Of a DNA stretch of 45,691 nucleotides, positions 9,433 to 18,237 are shown in pieces. This stretch comes from Multifurca ochricompacta (taxonomy: Eukaryota; Basidiomycota; Agaricomycetes; Russulales; Russulaceae). Under the pieces are notes generated by a model that saw only the letters and a program-made list of their open reading frames with translations, did no database searches and was not told where the DNA came from. The stretch spans positions 1-45,691 of the forward strand of contig WTXG01000276.1 of NCBI GenBank assembly GCA_022496185.1. The letters run 5' to 3'. Each line of letters starts with the position of its first letter. Positions within the stretch are counted from its first letter, which is position 1. Made by a program: the position numbers and the translations under genes.

Positions 9433-9517
9433 AAATTGGGGATTGAACCCAAGGCCTCCAGTCAGAGCCATGTCTACACACACACACTCCCACTCCAACC
9501 ACTGAGCCACACAGTCT
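9433..9517 (-). repeat. tRNA-like (SINE head-like) sequence, left copy
   Basis: On the reverse strand an A-box-like TGGCTCAGTGG (9499-9509) and a perfect B box GGTTCAATCCC (9438-9448) are about 50 nt apart, with a 5-bp T-arm stem TTGGG/CCCAA. The acceptor stem is not convincing, so this is not called a tRNA gene. A near copy in the opposite orientation is at 12516-12597. Both are preceded by an AT-rich palindrome and TTGTGTG. Confidence 0.5.
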
Positions 9518-9559
9518 CACTACTAAAACCACACAATATATATTATATATGGTTATTAA

Positions 9560-11159
9560 GAGTATTATTAGATGTGTATCCTAAGTATTGTGAACACATT
9601 TTGTTGATGTGACAGTTTGTGACACATTTGTGATAATTTATCTGCTTAGTGCAACACTTGCATTTCTGGTCTCAATCTCCAGTGGAGATTCACATGGCTA
9701 GCCATTATACTGAGCATTCTACCTTACTTACAAGACACTAGAGTACATGTATTTAAACAGGACATTTGGAAAGACAGACCTCCAGCAGGGCCTATTGCCA
9801 CTGCTTCAACTTGCTTCTTGCACACATGCCCCTCTTGAACCTTGACCATGGCTCTTGTAGTTCGCTTTGACACTCTTGAATCAATTTGTTTTTGATAGCC
9901 TTGACCTTGAGCCTTGATCCTGGCCCTCTGTGGTTCACCTTGATACTGTGACTTGACTGATCCTTGACAGTCTCAACCTTGACCTTGCATGCACTCCATA
10001 ACTTGAGGGACTGCAGCTTGAATGACCTTGACACAGCAAAGACCTGGCTGTGACATTAAAACAGACTTCTCAGAACTTATAAACAAAAGAACTCACCCAA
10101 ACCTGCAAGGTGACGACAATGCGTCCCATTGCCTGAATCCCTGACCAACAACGTTGTCACACACAGGTCCTTTGGTGTGTGTCGGTTTGGGTTTGGGTCA
10201 GGGTCACAAGGTAATCAAGGTATGCAAGTGTCAAGTCAAGTCAAGACATCACAGTGTGCGGCTGGTGTGGATCAAGGCAACAAGTCTGAATGTCGTGTGT
10301 GAAGTCAGGGTGTTCAGATAGCAAGGCAAGAGCCTTTGCTGGAGCTACTGGTGAGCCAAACCCTCTCAAGTCACATCTTGGAAGAGGGCTGAAGGGACTT
10401 CCTAAGGACCTTTGATTGGTACAAGGAGAACAGACTTGGTCTGTCCTTGGATTTATTGTAGTCCTTAAACACAATGTAGCTACTATGAAGTCATAGTCTA
10501 GAGTCTTGTACAAATGATATCATACTAAGTCACAATGGTCATGACATCAACTATGAGATCATACTAGGGTCACAAGGTCTATGACATCAACTATGAGATC
10601 ATCAATCAGATGACATGGGAGTTGAATCCCTTGTCCAGACTATGGCCATCAGATAAGTGGATCTGATAAGGTATACAGTGAAAGAAAGGGGCATAGAAGA
10701 CAAAAAAAGAGAGAAAATGCGAAATACTAGCAAGAAAGTGTCACAGACATCTTCTTCTGTGTGAGAGCCCAGATGCCTTCAACAGATGATGCGTCCCATT
10801 GCCCAAATCCCTGACCAATGACATCTTCTGCACAAGAGCCCACAGATGCCTTCAACAGATGACATGTCCCTCAAGTACCAGTTGCCAACCTGAAACCTAC
10901 AAGACCAATCAGTAACACAGAGCCTTGAAAGAATCTCACCTGTAAACCGAAACCACTTTACACTTCTCACAAGTGACTCCCTGACTGAGAGTGACCCACA
11001 CGACGCCAAACCACCAAACCCTGACTTCTTACTTGAACCCCGACTGGAAGCAAGACTGCTCCAGGAATCTTCATTGACATCCATCGACATGAACCTTGCA
11101 ACCATGGCAACCTCCTTCCCATTCGTCCTTCCCATATGACCAGCTGACAACATGGACCC
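9560..11159. other. Non-coding interval, degenerate repeats
   Basis: No gene is recognised. 9830-10035 is rich in CTTGAC/TTGACC words. A ~30-bp sequence around GCGTCCCATTGCC is duplicated (about 10118-10150 and 10789-10818). A 26-bp TGACATCAACTATGAGATCA-type unit repeats at ~10541 and ~10582. Short open frames here have no recognisable motifs and I treat them as chance. Confidence 0.5.
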
Positions 11160-11559
11160 AGAGCTAAAAGCAAATGTGCACCAGTTAGAGCTTCGTGAAG
11201 AGAATGTACCTTTTAGAGGATATTGGATCCCCTACCGACATATGTGCCTCACAATCAATGTCTACCAAGGAACTTGGTACCATGTCCATCCTAAAACACC
11301 TAGGACAGATTGAAGCTATTAGAATAGTCCCAAATGAAACCAGATTCAACGCACCTGATTCCTCCAGAACCCCACTAACCAAACATATCCTCCATCTGTA
11401 TTTGAAGCACTACCAGCAAAGTGAACCTGGACCTGATGCTGACCATATTTCATGAACCCTGACCTAGACAACAACAGCAATCAGCTAACCCAAAAGACCC
11501 AGATGGAGAATACACCAACTTACTAGTAACCATGACACCCCAAAGATGAAATGACCAGA
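11160..11559 (+). other. Unassigned stretch upstream of gag relic
   Basis: An 86-codon open frame (11195-11455, starting MKRMYLLEDIGSP) and broken reading frames run toward the gag relic at 11560. It may be the N-terminal part of the same decayed gypsy gag, but I recognise no motif. Confidence 0.3.
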
Positions 11560-11845
11560 GGACGAATAGAAGGGGTACCACCCCCATTCTTTGACAGAAA
11601 GTGAGGAGAGGCAGAGCATTGGTGGGCTCAAGTAGAACTCCACATCTTCCTGAATAGCCAAGCAACAGCCATAAAAGGCGAGATCTCCAGAATATCGTAT
11701 GTGTTGGCCCTAATGAGAGGACCCAAGATTAGCCAATGGGTGATGGAGCAGACACAGTGGCTAGCCAATGTAGCCCATGCCAGAATTCAAGAGCTGCACC
11801 TGTGGGAGAAATTCCAACAAGCATTTCAGGTGGCATTCACCAGAT
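11560..11845 (+). pseudogene. Decayed gypsy-type gag fragment
   Basis: One frame reads PPPFFDRK, stop, then GEAEHWWAQVELHIFLNSQ, SYVLALMRGPKISQWV and LWEKFQQAFQVAFT. This is the usual order of the retrotransposon gag core (P-FDG--EEA--WW--VE, then AL-LMRG, then W--F---F). One in-frame TGA (11611-11613) interrupts it. It is not from the same family as G1-G3. Sequence similarity stops at ~11845, where the 56-bp repeat array starts, so the rest of the element is lost. This is a relic only; family placement beyond Ty3-type gag is not possible by eye. Confidence 0.6.
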
Positions 11846-11847
11846 TG

Positions 11848-12460
11848 TATTAGATGTATATCCTAAGTATCTAATTAATTGTGAATGCATTTTTGATCTT
11901 ATCACTTGTATTATCTATGTTGAACCAAACAAAGATACTGGTACAGACATTCCAGGATAGCAGTCTGATCAAAAATGCATTCACAATTAATTAGATACTT
12001 AGGATATACATCTAAGTGATAAGATTAAAAATGCATTCACAATTAATTAGATACCTAGGATATACATCTAAGTGATAAGATCAAAAATGCATTCACAATT
12101 AATTAGATACTTAGGATATACATCTAAGATAATACAGGTGATAAAAAACATGTTCACAATTAATTAGATACTTAGGACATACATCTAAGTGATAAGATCG
12201 AAAATGTGTTCATAATTAATTAGATACTTAGGATATACATCTAAGTGATAAGATCAAAAATGTGTTCACAATTAATTAAATACCTAGGACATACATCTAA
12301 GTGATAAGATCGAAGACGCATTCATAATTAATTAGATACTTAGGATATACATCTAAGATAATACAAGTGATAAAAAATGCATTCACAATTAATTGGATGC
12401 TTAGGATATACACCTAAGTGATAAGATCAAAAACATGTTCACAATTAATTAGACACAAGT
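11848..12460 (+). repeat. 56-bp AT-rich tandem array with one inverted unit
   Basis: Nine forward units built on ACAATTAATTAGATACTTAG...ACATCTAAGTGATAAGATC run from ~11968 to ~12460. The first unit (about 11850-11911) is inverted and separated by ~56 bp of other sequence. Units differ by a few substitutions, mainly C/T and G/A. A related sequence (TTAGATGTGTATCCTAAGTA) lies at 9568-9587. Confidence 0.85.
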
Positions 12461-12515
12461 GATAAAATCAACTTTGCATAACCCTATATATAATATATTG
12501 TGTGATTTTACTAGT

Positions 12516-12597
12516 GAGGCTGGGTGGCTCAATGGTTAGAGCACCAGACCAAGTGTGTACCTGGAGGTCTTGGGTTCAATCACAGATGCTGCCATTT
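12516..12597 (+). repeat. tRNA-like (SINE head-like) sequence, right copy
   Basis: A-box-like TGGCTCAATGG (12525-12535), D-stem GCTC/GAGC, and B-box-like GGTTCAATCAC (12573-12583). It is preceded by TATATAATATATTGTGTG, as is the left copy at 9433-9517 in reverse. The acceptor stem does not pair, so it is not a functional tRNA gene as far as I can tell. Confidence 0.5.
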
Positions 12598-12689
12598 ATT
12601 TTCTGGCATGCTCTTTGATAAATGTCATCCTCATTATAATATGATTATTACTACACTACTATACCCCTATTACATAATTTTCATATTGT

Positions 12690-12868
12690 AGGACTGGTTC
12701 AGACCAGTTGCAGACCGGCAACCAGACTGAAAAGGACCATTTTTCAGTCTTTAGGCAGTCTGGTCCAGTTATCTGGACATAAGGTACAACTGGCAACCAG
12801 TTGCAGTTGCTGGTTGTGTCCCATTATGGTCAAAAAACCAGACTGGACCAGACCTTTAAACACTAGTT
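12690..12868 (-). repeat. AACCAG/GGTTGC-rich inverted-repeat end, right
   Basis: Mirror partner of 9136-9345: it ends in CCAGACCTTTAAACACTA (12850-12867) and is full of CTGGTTGC/AACCAG words. Confidence 0.4.
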
Positions 12869-12914
12869 AACTTAGCATAATTGCATGAATTGCAATAAAA
12901 AGGGGAATGATTGT

Positions 12915-14322
12915 CTATTAGATGCAGTCCAGTGACTGCATGGCTGCAAATCAAAGTGCAAATTGTGTCCACTGAGATGTGACCAAGTCACTTGTGGAGT
13001 GTGGGAAGATCTACTTCTTCCAGTATAGCTGCTGCCACAGTCAGATTTGAATGCTTGACTTTGTACAATCCATTTGCATTTGCCACTATACTGCCAATTT
13101 GAAGTCCTTTTTCATTTTTGATATTGCAACAACTACCTTGGAAGGATACTGAATATCCTGCACTTGTGATGCATCCTATGGATACAATGGTAAGCGGAAT
13201 GTCTGGCACATGCAAGATATCATGCAAGATAATCAGAGTAGTCAATGTTCCATTAGGCACTTCAATCTGAAGATTGCCAGTACCAATGGCATAGAAAAAT
13301 CACTTGTCAGCAGTGCTAATTGGTTGAGGGGGAATGGGCTGATAGGAGAGGAATCAATGATGAAAAGGGGAAATGTGCTGTGAGGCACCAGAATCATAAA
13401 GCTTGGCTTCACAGGTACTTGCTGCATTTGCCGTTTCTTGTACTGATGAATTATTTTGCTCTTCAAAGCTTGTTGTTTCGACAGCCCAGGATTCAATGTC
13501 TGTCATTGTCTTGTCTGTGTTCTCTGTTGCTACAGCAGCATTGTCATTGTTGCTCTTGTTTTTCTTTGGCCCTTGGCCTTCTTTCCCTCCTCCTCTGGCC
13601 CAGCATTCCACTTTAACAAGCCCTTTCTTGTGGCAGTTAAAGCATTTGATTTCTCATTTCTTCTTCTTCTGCTGGGTTCTTGCCATGAATGCCTCATCTT
13701 GAGGCATTTTTCAGAGGAGTTGACATTCATACATGTTAAGGGTGGTACATTTTACAGCAGCTGGGGTTACGACTTGGTTATTCACATTGTACAATGTCAT
13801 GAGGGATTTGATAGGACTGTCATAGGATGGTGGTAGGGATCCTGAGATAATGGCAACATATTCAAGGTTGTCTACAACTCTGCCAATAGATGCAAGCTTC
13901 TCTTGCATCTCATCCAGCCTGTCAAGGTGAGTTCAAACATTATCTTCCTCACCACATTTTGTATTTTGGAATTTTCTTCCCAGGTCTACCATCAAGCTAC
14001 TTGATTGTCCCTCAAAAAGTGTCGTTAAAATGTCCCACACCACTTTTGCATGCATAGCAGTCTTTATTCAATTAAAGACTGTGTTGGGTATGGATGCAGC
14101 AATAAGCTGCTTGACAATAGCTCTGTCCACTGCCCATTTTTGCTCAGGGGTAAGTCCATCAACTGTGCCTGCATTGACATAACTTGCTGTGGGATTTTCA
14201 TTGATAAGAAGCGGCAACAAGCCCTTCATATCAATGATCCATTTCATGTGGTCTCAGTATGTGATCCAGTTGGATCTGTCTGCTGCTAACTTGATAACAT
14301 TGAGTTTAAGGTCATCAGCCAT
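12915..14322 (-). pseudogene. copia E gag-protease relic
   Basis: The reading begins MADDLKLNVIKLAADRSNW, a typical copia gag (UBN2-type) start. It continues with EGQSSSLMVDLGRKFQ, a GSLPPSYDSPIKSL segment, and a zinc knuckle CFNCHKKGLVKVEC whose histidine is replaced by Leu. Then come protease YDSGASQHISPF and a pre-integrase segment (LGHIS). At least five in-frame stops and some frameshifts are visible. It is a separate family from copia A/B, D and 3. Gag starts ~55 nt after the primer-binding site. The loss of the knuckle histidine and the stops show it is long dead. Confidence 0.8.
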
Positions 14323-14372
14323 AATGAAAGAGTGTAGTGCAAATGACGCAAGTAAGTTTCGAGTTTATTTAG

Positions 14373-14392
14373 CAGCAGCAGGGCCCATAACC
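14373..14392 (-). other. Primer-binding site of copia E
   Basis: Reverse strand GGTTATGGGCCCTGCTGCTG, directly after a CA end. It is identical over 16 nt to the sites after the 5' LTRs of copia B and copia 3. It matches the anticodon arm of initiator Met-tRNA (GGGCCCAUAACC), the priming mode known from Drosophila copia. Confidence 0.75.
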
Positions 14393-14707
14393 TGATAAGA
14401 TTATGGGGGGCCAAATAGGGGTATGCATGTGTAAATCTTTTTGAAGGAAAAAGAATTCAATACTTTTCTCTGGATTCATTATTTGCTTTTTCAAGCCTTT
14501 TTTTATACAATTTACACTACAGTTAATTTCAATACAAGTATAAGAGTTTTGTAAATAGGGGTTAAGTAAATGAGACATTTTGTCTTGTGACTTTTCAATT
14601 TTGTTGCACTTGTATCAGTTAGATAAAATAATCAAAATAAAATAAACATTTATCTCTTGTAACTGTAAACTTTTAACCACAGAGTCTGTAGAATCAAATG
14701 TGAGACA
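14393..14707 (-). repeat. Probable 5' LTR of copia E (outer end uncertain)
   Basis: AT-rich sequence between the primer-binding site and a possible TGTCTCAC start at ~14707 (reverse). There is no second copy in the window to confirm the boundary. Confidence 0.4.
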
Positions 14708-15128
14708 CAAACAAGATCAAAGTTCATTGCCCCTGAGGGGTGCACCAAAAATTAATTGTTCTAGCCAAAGGCTAGAACTTTTGATGACTGTGGTGTGCTT
14801 TTGCACTCCTCCAGGTCACCAATGGATTGTAATCCATCAATCTGCCTCTGACTCCTGTGGGAATGTTCCTGCACCCAACCTGACCTTGTGGGACTTAGCC
14901 CACATGACTATGCTTTTGATAGGACTTATTCCTATCATGGACTTTATGACTGGTGGCTTATCTGCCATTGGTAGATATGGACTCTGACTCTGATTGGCTA
15001 CAGATTGACCTGTTACAGTACTTAAGATGCTGTAGACAGTTTGTAGGACCTTAGATTTAACCTCTTGGGACTTCAGCCCTTGAGCATGTAGATCCAGAAT
15101 CCAGAGAGGGGAGGACCATCTGTCTCCC
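14708..15128. other. Non-coding interval with strong hairpins
   Basis: No gene is seen. It holds a perfect 9-bp hairpin GTTCTAGCC-AAA-GGCTAGAAC (14758-14778) and, 26 nt before it, CCCCTGAGGGG. These resemble structured ends of a small mobile element, but no partner was found. Confidence 0.5.
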
Positions 15129-15628
15129 TGTTGAACACAGGAGATGTTCAGTGATGCTTCAGGCATCAGGTGATTAGATTAGCTACTTTGTAGATTAGAT
15201 TAGATACCGGAGTTTCAGACTATTTACACTATCTTTATTACTTTCCTTCTCACATTCCGCAGTAGCTGACTGATGCACCATGTAACATGTGATTCCTGTA
15301 GTGGCCAATGGCCTTTCTCCCTCTATTTGTTGTTTGGACTTTGTCCGGCACTTGTGGACTTATTCCCAGTGCACAGACCATCCCTTGGAAGTGTATATAA
15401 GGGTGTCTGTTTTGTCTCTTACACTTCAGAGTTTCTTCTACCTCTGAAGTGTAAGTCGTCCTCTCTACTATCTCACTACCTCTAGACTAACTCTGTATAT
15501 AGAACTTGTCTTTATAGGTGTGTAGTATAGTAATATAGAGTTTCTTCTACCTCTGAAGTAACTTGTCTTTATAGCCTAACCCGCTAACTTTCCACAGTCA
15601 GTATGCTGCGCCACATGCCTGTTCCACA
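15129..15628 (+). repeat. Solo copia LTR b (500 bp), target duplication CTCCC
   Basis: TGTTGAACACAG...GTTCCACA flanked by CTCCC at 15124-15128 and 15629-15633. Leader structure: TATATAA 15394-15400; exon1 15428-15450; intron-like 15451-15502 (GTAAGT...TATATAG); exon2 15503-15517; intronless second copy 15537-15574, which matches exon1+exon2 at all 38 positions. Confidence 0.93.
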
Positions 15629-16198
15629 CTCCCTGCATTCACCACCTTTCTGAGAGGGACCTTGCTGTTTCTGACAGTGAGTGTGCACCTTGATAGACCC
15701 TGACCCAGAGGCATTGCTGCCCTGGTTTTCCCTCTTGACCCAGATGCTGCTGTCAGCTCTGGTTTCCCTTTGACCTCAGCTTCAGTCCTTTGCCATGCCT
15801 TCAGCACTTGGGCTGAGCCTTCAACCTCTGCTCTGACTTCAGTCCACCTGGGAGCACTGTCTGCACTGTGGCTGAGTTATGACTTCCTTCACTCTGACTG
15901 TGACCTCAGTCTGTCTGTTGTGCCTCTGGCACAGCAGCCAGGTCTTGCCCCACTCACAGGCCTTAGGGGATTAGCTCCCTTTGGCCTACTCATCCCATCT
16001 CCCTCCACACCTGGTTATGGTGCATCCCCTTTTGATTTTGTTGAGGCTAGGCTGTAAGTTCAGCTTGTTGAGCTGACCTCACTGAGGATCTTTGAGACTG
16101 CTAGTGGACCCATGCTGGATTGTGCACGTCACACATGATATGCCCTGCTGAGTGTAACATGGATGATGCACTGGCTCTGTGACTTCCTGCATGGGTCC
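15629..16198. other. Non-coding C/T-rich interval
   Basis: No gene is recognised. The 95-codon open frame at 15770-16057 is low-complexity and shows no motif. TGACCTCAG-type words recur. Confidence 0.45.
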
Positions 16199-16544
16199 TG
16201 TTGACATGGGATGTGTCTGGAGATGCTTCAGGCATCTGAGTTTTGGTTTAGCTGTCTGATTAGGTTAGATTAGATCTCAGAGTATCGGACTTTTTATGTT
16301 ATCCTTATTACATTTCTTTCACATGTTACTCAGCAGCTTACTGATCCACTTAGTAATCATAGTTTACATGTGATTCTCCACTGGCCAATGGCCTTTATCC
16401 TTCTCTGTTTGTTGTCTGGCACTTGTGGACTTATTCCCAGTGTGCACAGACCATTTCCCCTGGCCCCCATGGGTATATAAGGGTGTCTGTTTCATCCTCT
16501 ACACTTCAGAGTTTCATTCACCTCTGAAGTTTCTACTTTACTTA
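16199..16544 (+). repeat. Truncated copia LTR c, splice donor lost
   Basis: It starts TGTTGACATGG and matches the other LTRs through TATATAA (16474-16480) and exon1 (16508-16530). Directly after exon1 the five bases GTAAG expected at the donor are absent. Homology ends at ~16544, where another repeat starts. Confidence 0.8.
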
Positions 16545-16780
16545 TGTTACAACCCTACTCTTTTCCTGACCCTCACACTGCACCTCCCTTTTTCACCACA
16601 CTTGACTGTCCATTCCCCTGCTCCACCATCTCTTGACCACTTTGGCCCCAGAACCCAGATGCCTATGGCCTTGTGCCTAGGACCTTTGACCTGATGCCCT
16701 TGGCTTGCTGCCTTGGGACCTTGCCTGATGCCTGTGACATGATGCTCACAGGACCCCTCATGTTACAACCCTTGCCCAGC
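16545..16780 (+). repeat. Dispersed repeat, shared with 35831-35980
   Basis: It starts TGTTACAACC and contains CTAGGACCTTTGACCTGATG, followed by CCCTTGGCTTGCTGCC; the same words occur at 35831-35980. It may be a piece of another LTR family. No coding sequence. Confidence 0.55.
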
Positions 16781-16782
16781 AA

Positions 16783-16804
16783 CTAGTGATTGGCAGGGGT
16801 AACC
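16783..16804 (+). repeat. (TACCCA)n-family repeat, left piece split by copia B
   Basis: AGTGATTGGCAGGGGTAACC ends at the copia B insertion. The continuation (TAACTCTGGGGTATCC...) is at 23804, giving a TAACC/TAACT target duplication with one mismatch. Confidence 0.8.
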
Positions 16805-17301
16805 TGTTGACACGCTATGTGTCTTGAGGTGCTTCAGGCATCTAGGTTAGGGTCTAAGCTGTGCAAGATTAGATTAGATATTGATTCGGAGTTTCGGACT
16901 TTTTACCATATCATTATTACTTTCTTTCTCGTGATGCGCAGCAGCTGACTGATGTACCTTAGTAATCCTGTATAGCATGTGATATCTTACTGGCCAATGG
17001 CCTTTGTCCCTCAGTAGATATTCTAGCGCATTCCATTGCGCACAGACCATCCCTTGAGTAGTATATAAGGGTGTCTGTTTCATCTCCTACACTTCAGAGT
17101 TTTCTTCACCTCTGAAGTGTAAGTCCCAGTCTCTCTACTTACTACCTTACCTATAACTAACCGTCTCTTGTAGATAACTTGTTTCTAGGTGTGTAGTATA
17201 GTAATACAGAGTTTTCTTCACCTCTGAAGTATAACTTGTTTCTAGCCTTACACGCTAACTTCAAACAGTCAGTATCACTGCACACACATGCCTGTTCATC
17301 A
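16805..17301 (+). repeat. 5' LTR of copia B (LTR d, 497 bp)
   Basis: TGTTGACACGC...CTGTTCATCA. Leader structure: TATATAA 17062-17068; exon1 17096-17118; intron-like 17119-17173 (GTAAGT...TTGTAG, with CTAAC inside); exon2 17174-17188; intronless copy 17208-17245, an exact 38-base match. Confidence 0.95.
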
Positions 17302-17321
17302 GGTTATGGGCCCTGCTGCTC
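17302..17321 (+). other. Primer-binding site of copia B
   Basis: GGTTATGGGCCCTGCTGCTC starts directly after the 5' LTR. It is complementary to the anticodon arm of initiator Met-tRNA rather than to a tRNA 3' end. Confidence 0.8.
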
Positions 17322-18237
17322 ATTACTGACCTGGCGTTCTTTTGATCACAGTCCAACACAACTTTCCAAGCTCAACAAAGCTTCAAAAGTTTCCATCCCA
17401 ATAAACTTTTCCTTGTGAGCTTCATTTTCACCTTTTTGCCCTTAACTGTCCACAAGGTGGTGTGCTTTATGTGCCCACCTTGATCTGTTTGGCTAGCCCT
17501 TTCTCAAGGGTTCTTGCAAAAGGTGACGAGGGACCCTTCGTGGGTGAAACACCTTAAGCTCCTCATGTGTGCCCTAAGTAAATAGTGTTCATAGTTGTAG
17601 CTGGGTTTTCGTCCCATAGATAGTTTTAGTAGGCCACTTGCCCAGAAGGCTTGAGGCTTTAGGTCTGGTCAATGCTTGGCTTGATCTGTAAGCCGGGTTT
17701 AGCCACCCACTGGTAGAGTTTAGGGTCTAGAACAAGGCATGGGTAGTCACTCCCATGACGCTTGGGCTCGATACAAGTAGGCCACACTACTATAGTATAT
17801 ACACAGTAGCTAGAGGGTTTTGTCTCTGGGCAGAAGTATTCGCTGCCATGTTGTGGGGGTTTGCCCCACCAGAGGAAACCCAATAGTCTACTACAGTCAT
17901 GGCCCCAATCATCTAGGGCTTAATCATGGACTCCACCACCAGCACTAGAGGAAGGGCTCTATACCCTTTGTCTCTATGTGGAACTTGTGGTTGGCTCCTC
18001 CATGACATGACTCCCCTTCTATTTACACAGTATCTGCCTGATGTGGCTTTGGGATCTGTAGTAGAATGGGGTTAGACAGCTTCACTATACTACTTAGAAG
18101 TCACACATCAGAGGCAGGACTTTTTTAAGTTCTGAAGCATAGCGCCACAGATTGGATGGGCCCTCTTAAATGAGACCTGGACAACTGGTTCTAACTGCTC
18201 CTTGGAACCAGGATCAAATTTTTACAAAATCATCTCA
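17322..18237 (+). other. copia B untranslated leader
   Basis: About 900 nt between the primer-binding site and the gag ATG, with no recognisable protein. It is long for a leader and might hold a further intron, which I cannot establish. Confidence 0.5.

Larger units (their letters stand above)
12915..14707 (-). mobile_element. Decayed copia element E (antisense)
   Basis: On the reverse strand: an LTR-like AT-rich stretch ending in CA at 14393, a primer-binding site GGTTATGGGCCCTGCT (14392 down to 14377), gag from ATG 14322, protease and the start of the pre-integrase domain, then loss of homology near 12915. No 3' part or second LTR is found. Many stops and indels. Confidence 0.8.

Noticed and set aside
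9433..9517. Functional tRNA gene (also the copy at 12516-12597)
   Set aside because: A and B boxes are present but the acceptor stems do not pair and the middle is too long or irregular; both look like SINE-type heads.
11848..12460. CRISPR array
   Set aside because: Units are continuous degenerate copies without unique spacers, in a eukaryotic repeat block.
9136..12868. hAT transposon call
   Set aside because: The ends resemble hAT termini (GTGTTTAAA), but I found no matching 8-bp target duplication and no transposase remnant between them.
15770..16057. Possible 95-aa host protein
   Set aside because: Low-complexity C/T-rich sequence between solo LTRs; no motif, and the frame is explained by base composition.
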